IMG/VR virus record: IMGVR_UViG_3300020714_000009
Coordinates: 1-40,439 of that record
Length of the DNA stretch: 40,439 nucleotides
Source: a virus
Direction: 5' to 3' (one strand)
A model generated the notes under the pieces. That model was not told the DNA's origin, made no database searches, and was given only the letters and a program-made list of their open reading frames with translations. Positions within the stretch are counted from its first letter, which is position 1; each line of letters starts with the position of its first letter. The position numbers were made by a program, and so were the translations under genes. Below, one piece after another: positions 37,894 through 40,439 of the stretch.

Positions 37894-38142
37894 ATGCCGA
37901 CGATCTACTACACCTTGGACGCGGACGGTGCCTACATCTGGCGCGATGCCCGCATACTCGAATGCTCCTCTTTGGAGTCGGCCACCCGGATGCTTTTGGC
38001 CGACTACGATCCCCGCGACTGGGACCACACCAGCGCGAAGATCGGGTTTGGCTTCTGGCCAATGGACAATCTGACGCTGCAACAGCGGCAGACGCTTGTT
38101 GTCACCAAGATCAACCCCACCAATCGGAGAAACAGGTCATGA
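37894..38142 (+). CDS. 82-aa hypothetical early protein
   Basis: MPTIYYTLDADGAYIWRDAR, LECSSLESATRMLLADYDP, IGFGFWPMDNLTLQQRQTL. Starts two bases after the previous stop; its stop overlaps the next ATG. The C-terminal codons (TKINPTNRRN) run through a copy of the CCCCACCAA linker that is intergenic elsewhere. Confidence 0.6.
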   Translation: MPTIYYTLDADGAYIWRDARILECSSLESATRMLLADYDPRDWDHTSAKIGFGFWPMDNLTLQQRQTLVVTKINPTNRRNRS

Positions 38143-38612
38143 AATACCCAATCCGCGTCTGGGAAGAACAGACGCTGTTTGACTGCGCCGACTACATGAT
38201 CGAGGCCGGCAGCCCCGAGGAAGCGGCAATTATCGCGAAGGAGTTGACGCTGGCCGCGCGCGATGCTGACTCGCCCGTCCCCGATATCCGCGTCACGACA
38301 CTCGACCCCGGCGGGTTCGACGACGTGGTGCCGCTGGACCCTCACGAGGTCGTGGACTCCTTTCTTGGCGTCACGTTGCTGGACGCCAACCGTGCGCGGC
38401 TTCGCGACCTACTGCCAAAGCGGGCGTTCAGTCTGGACGACAGCAGCATGATCGCTGCTAAGTTTAAGAACGCGGCAGAAATTGTCACCGTCATGGCGGA
38501 TGCACTTCGCGCGGCTTACCGACAACTGCGAAGCCCCGACTCCCCGACGATGGTTGGTGAGGCGCTTCGCAAGGTTGATTCCGCACTTCGGGTGGCGGGA
38601 GAACCGACATGA
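38139..38612 (+). CDS. 157-aa hypothetical early protein
   Basis: MKYPIRVWEEQTLFDCADYM then AGSPEEAAIIAKELTLAAR (beta-helix start), a middle LDPHEVVDSFLGVTLLD, and a helical C-terminus KFKNAAEIVTVMADALRAAY. Possibly two small domains; no family recognised. Ribosome site CGGAGAAACAGG. Confidence 0.6.
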   Translation: MKYPIRVWEEQTLFDCADYMIEAGSPEEAAIIAKELTLAARDADSPVPDIRVTTLDPGGFDDVVPLDPHEVVDSFLGVTLLDANRARLRDLLPKRAFSLDDSSMIAAKFKNAAEIVTVMADALRAAYRQLRSPDSPTMVGEALRKVDSALRVAGEPT

Positions 38613-38869
38613 CGCCAGAGGAATCCTTGCGCCGCATTTACGAGGCGTTCAACGATCAGGACGGCAGCTACTGGGCCGACAACGTGCTCCGGACGATCCG
38701 CGACACGATGGAAGACGATCCGACCTTACGTGTGCGCGGCGTCGGTCGTGTGGCCGATGAACCGCGCGCACTGCTGGTGCTGCTGACAGACATCCCGACC
38801 GACAACCAACTCCGCGAAATGCACGACTACTTGCGTGAGTGGAAGCGAGACTATGAGGATATGACATGA
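38609..38869 (+). CDS. 86-aa hypothetical early protein
   Basis: MTPEESLRRIYEAFNDQDGS, NVLRTIRDTMEDDPTLRVRG, LLVLLTDIPTDNQLREMHDY: acidic helical protein coupled on both sides. Family not recognised. Confidence 0.6.
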   Translation: MTPEESLRRIYEAFNDQDGSYWADNVLRTIRDTMEDDPTLRVRGVGRVADEPRALLVLLTDIPTDNQLREMHDYLREWKRDYEDMT

Positions 38870-39027
38870 CGTTCCCGCGTCCAACGTGGAACCCGCACCG
38901 CGAACCCTGCGGAGAATGCCACCTACAAGACGGCGAGACTTGCGACATATGCGGCGCCAGCGTGCCGCTTGACCCCGACCGCCTCCGCGATGACCGCGAC
39001 GAACGCCGCCGGCTGGCGAAAGAGTAG
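38866..39027 (+). CDS. 53-aa zinc-ribbon miniprotein
   Basis: Cys15-x2-Cys18 and Cys26-x2-Cys29 (EPCGECHLQ, ETCDICGAS) form a C4 ribbon, followed by an Arg/Asp-rich tail. Last gene of the plus array; ATGA overlap with the previous gene and a hairpin 25 bases later. It could bind DNA, RNA or a host protein. Confidence 0.6.
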   Translation: MTFPRPTWNPHREPCGECHLQDGETCDICGASVPLDPDRLRDDRDERRRLAKE

Positions 39028-39051
39028 CCCTACACCGACGCCTAACCCCTC

Positions 39052-39065
39052 GGGGCTTTAGCCCC
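39052..39065. terminator. Hairpin at the convergent junction
   Basis: GGGGCT, TT, AGCCCC: perfect 6-bp stem, also CCCCTCGGGG just before. It lies between the end of the plus array (39027) and the minus gene ending at 39149. No U tract on either side, so termination may depend on Rho or on both strands' context. Confidence 0.45.
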
Positions 39066-39148
39066 ACCTTGGAAGGAAATCACGGAGAACCGGCGTTTGG
39101 GACATGGCGTCGGTGTCCCGCATGCGTAAGGTTCCCTATCTCGTGGCG

Positions 39149-39430
39149 TTATTGCTGGTCTTCACGGTCACGCGCCAAATTCATTTCGTGCGCTAGCCGG
39201 CTCAAACACCCTAGCATTCGAGACGTATCGACGCGGCCAGCCCATGCGCTGATATACGACATGCCGTCCGATCGGATTTCAACCCAACATGCCCCAATGG
39301 TTTCTCCCGACCTCGCCCGTTTAAGGGTTTCTTCGAGGCGTTCGACAAGACCGGCATCCGGGATGGTCACGCCATAGACACAAACCCCAGGCATAAAGGC
39401 AATGTTTCCGTTATCAGCTGCTTCGGTCAT
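39149..39430 (-). CDS. 93-aa hypothetical protein
   Basis: From ATG 39430: MTEAADNGNIAFMPGVCVYG, LVERLEETLKRARSGETIG, DGMSYISAWAGRVDTSRML. A TTG seven codons earlier (39451) is an alternative. Last gene of the small minus operon headed by the second RHH gene. Family not recognised. Confidence 0.6.
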   Translation of the reverse strand: MTEAADNGNIAFMPGVCVYGVTIPDAGLVERLEETLKRARSGETIGACWVEIRSDGMSYISAWAGRVDTSRMLGCLSRLAHEMNLARDREDQQ

Positions 39431-39443
39431 GCTTCGGCCCCGC

Positions 39444-39689
39444 TCATCCAAACCTTATCTTTTCCAACTCAGCGATTGCCTTTCGGTGGTATTCGATCTT
39501 GGCTTGGCGCATTTTATCGGCGCGAGCGTTCGCGGCTTCGGCGGATGTGTGCCAATGAGGCTTGCTGTAATATAATCGTGATACCGATACACCGATATCG
39601 ATTATATTTGGATATTCGTCTGAAAATATCTCCCCGTTCGCTTCGAAAATCCCTTTCGTCAGCGCGTATTTCGTGATCCATACCTTCAC
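39444..39689 (-). CDS. 81-aa small phage protein
   Basis: MKVWITKYALTKGIFEANGE, RLYYSKPHWHTSAEAANARA, MRQAKIEYHRKAIAELEKI. 'MKVWITKYALT.GI.E.....' plus 'W..t..eA..rAe.mr..Ki....k.i..l' is a common small protein of alphaproteobacterial phages, function unknown. ATGA overlap with the RHH gene upstream. Confidence 0.65.
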   Translation of the reverse strand: MKVWITKYALTKGIFEANGEIFSDEYPNIIDIGVSVSRLYYSKPHWHTSAEAANARADKMRQAKIEYHRKAIAELEKIRFG

Positions 39690-39955
39690 TTCTCTTCCCC
39701 TTTTGTCGAATTATCGCCGATAACCTTCCATCCGTTAGCGATGATGCGTTCCACCGCCACCGTTGCGGGAGGCGACGCCAGCGGCGGGGACGGTTCGATT
39801 TCCGCCCCAATGCCAAAGCCGAACCACGCCTCAAGCGCATCGGTGATGACAACGCGGAGCACGACCCGCCGCTTCTTTGCCTCCGCCTGGGCGGCATCGA
39901 AAAGCGCGGTCGGCACGCGGACGAATAACGGGGTGTGATCTTCGAGCTTTTGCAT
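39686..39955 (-). CDS. RHH-type regulator, cassette 2
   Basis: 89 aa from ATG 39955 (a GTG two codons earlier is possible). Seen: DHTPLFVRVPTALFDAAQAE as strand and helix A, KKRRVVLRVVITDALEAWFG as helix B, then a Pro-rich linker and a short VERIIANGWKVIGDN tail. It sits divergent to a plus-strand operon behind three CGATATC operators, mirroring the cassette at 29985-30380. It heads a three-gene operon with 39444 and 39149. Confidence 0.6.
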   Translation of the reverse strand: MQKLEDHTPLFVRVPTALFDAAQAEAKKRRVVLRVVITDALEAWFGFGIGAEIEPSPPLASPPATVAVERIIANGWKVIGDNSTKGEEK

Positions 39956-39977
39956 GCCCACACCATACCGATGGATT

Positions 39978-40045
39978 CGATATCTTATGTATGGGAATAT
40001 GCGATATCAGGTATGCGCGAATTAGCCTTTTATTCGATATCGAAT
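39978..40045 (+). promoter_or_regulatory. Triple operator of cassette 2
   Basis: CGATATC at 39978-39984, 40002-40008 and 40035-40041, 24 and 33 bases apart. The last copy is the centre of a perfect 14-bp palindrome ATTCGATATCGAAT (40032-40045). AT-rich island in otherwise GC-rich DNA; presumed sites of the adjacent RHH protein. Confidence 0.6.
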
Positions 40046-40056
40046 TGCCGCATAAC
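40028..40056 (+). promoter_or_regulatory. Putative promoter of cassette 2
   Basis: -10 CATAAC (40051-40056) lies four bases before the conserved leader, as in cassette 1. A -35 would be TTTTAT (40028-40033), 17 bases upstream, which is weak; the palindromic operator covers the spacer. Position, more than sequence, supports it. Confidence 0.4.
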
Positions 40057-40060
40057 CCCT

Positions 40061-40110
40061 TCACCGGACGGCGATGGGCTGGACGGGGGAATGGGAGACG
40101 GGACCATGGC
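40061..40110 (+). repeat. Conserved 50-bp leader, copy 2
   Basis: 44 of 50 positions identical to 30331-30380, ungapped, ending at the start codon of the first gene. Confidence 0.85.
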
Positions 40111-40291
40111 CAAAGACATTTGGATTGCTGATGAAACCGGTCGCTGGATCGGCTGCGTGCGGAAGCAAATCGACGGGTGGGACGCCTTAAACTTGACACT
40201 CTCGGATTCCTACCACTTCGACACCAAAAAGGAAGCGACGAATTTCGTCCATGCCTATTTTGGGCCAATCGCTCGCAAATACGCCGCCTAA
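40106..40291 (+). CDS. 61-aa small protein, cassette 2 first gene
   Basis: MAKDIWIADETGRWIGCVRK, ALNLTLSDSYHFDTKKEAT, FVHAYFGPIARKYAA. A beta-meander plus helix with 'd.....eAt.F' typical of tiny phage alpha/beta proteins. It is the same length as the first gene of cassette 1 but unrelated in sequence. GGGAGACGGGACC ribosome site lies in the leader. Confidence 0.6.
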   Translation: MAKDIWIADETGRWIGCVRKQIDGWDALNLTLSDSYHFDTKKEATNFVHAYFGPIARKYAA

Positions 40292-40315
40292 CCCCACCAA
40301 CCGGAGGAATCCACG

Positions 40316-40439
40316 ATGAACGACAACCTGACCATGACGCTGGCGCAGATACGCGAGCACCGGCCATGCGAGGACGGCTGGAAAACACTGCTGGCCAGTC
40401 TCGGTGGCGCTCGAGCACCCCTCACGACACGCGTGTCTT
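40316..40439 (+). CDS. Second copy of the Ala-tail protein (3' end outside window)
   Basis: MNDNLTMTLAQIREHRPCED, GWKTLLASLGGARAPLTTRV: nearly the same N-terminus as the gene at 35326, including the CCACCAAC-GGAGGAA linker upstream. Runs off the right edge after 41 codons, so the presence of an Ala-rich tail cannot be judged. Confidence 0.65.
   Translation, partial: MNDNLTMTLAQIREHRPCEDGWKTLLASLGGARAPLTTRVS

Noticed and set aside
39428-39447. Six-codon frame MSGAEA coupled between the 39444 and 39149 genes
   Set aside because: It overlaps both neighbours by ATGA-like contacts, but is too short to claim more than a coupling accident.

Overview
The window looks like part of a tailed-phage (or prophage) genome from a high-GC alphaproteobacterial host. 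The evidence is the packaging, portal, scaffold, capsid, adaptor and fibre gene set, the strongly GC-biased third codon positions, and small accessory families common in Rhodospirillales and Rhizobiales phages. A folP-like scrap resembling Acetobacteraceae sequences fits this, but the host assignment is inference. The portal plus SU10-type adaptor, and the absence of a tape-measure gene, suggest a short-tailed (podovirus-like) virion. No integrase, polymerase, replication or recognisable lysis enzyme lies inside the window, and both ends cut through genes.

Region 1 (1-28403, almost all minus strand) is the late, morphogenesis block. Read in the direction of transcription it runs: Zn-finger miniprotein, TerL, two tandem paralogs of unknown function, a chain of small coupled genes, KTSC protein, portal, two small genes, GroES-like protein, scaffold, head gene, decoration protein, major capsid protein, several beta-rich decoration-type proteins, a DUF6582-like protein, a very His-rich protein, neck and adaptor proteins, an S74-chaperoned tail fibre, a beta-rich tail protein, an AspH-like 2OG oxygenase plus cupin, and a run of low-complexity Gly/Ala/Gln-rich virion proteins. 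Most neighbours overlap by ATGA or TAATG. The one plus-strand exception is a small HTH gene at 20468-20683.

Region 2 (28404-32083) is a patchwork island that separates terL from terS. It holds two minus-strand genes (one with an HGG-motif Cys domain and signs of decay), a frameshifted folP-like remnant, a ribbon-helix-helix (RHH) regulator, a divergent operator/promoter region driving five small plus-strand genes, and a serine-recombinase C-terminal remnant. terS (32084-32833, minus) carries a long basic N-terminal extension.

Region 3 (33209-39027, plus strand) is a dense array of about 17 small early or accessory genes. They share stereotyped intergenic linkers, ATGA coupling and internal duplications (70-aa paralogs, a truncated DUF6927-like copy, an Ala-rich-tail protein with a second copy at the right edge). 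A hairpin at 39052-39065 marks the convergence with a three-gene minus operon (39149-39955) ending in a second RHH-type gene.

The most interesting feature is a pair of look-alike control cassettes at 29985-30380 and 39686-40110. In each, a minus-strand RHH gene faces a plus-strand small-gene operon across three copies of a short operator. The third copy sits in the spacer of the putative promoter, followed by a leader that matches the other cassette at 44 of 50 positions. The operator sequences differ between the two, so they look like insulated, duplicated switches.
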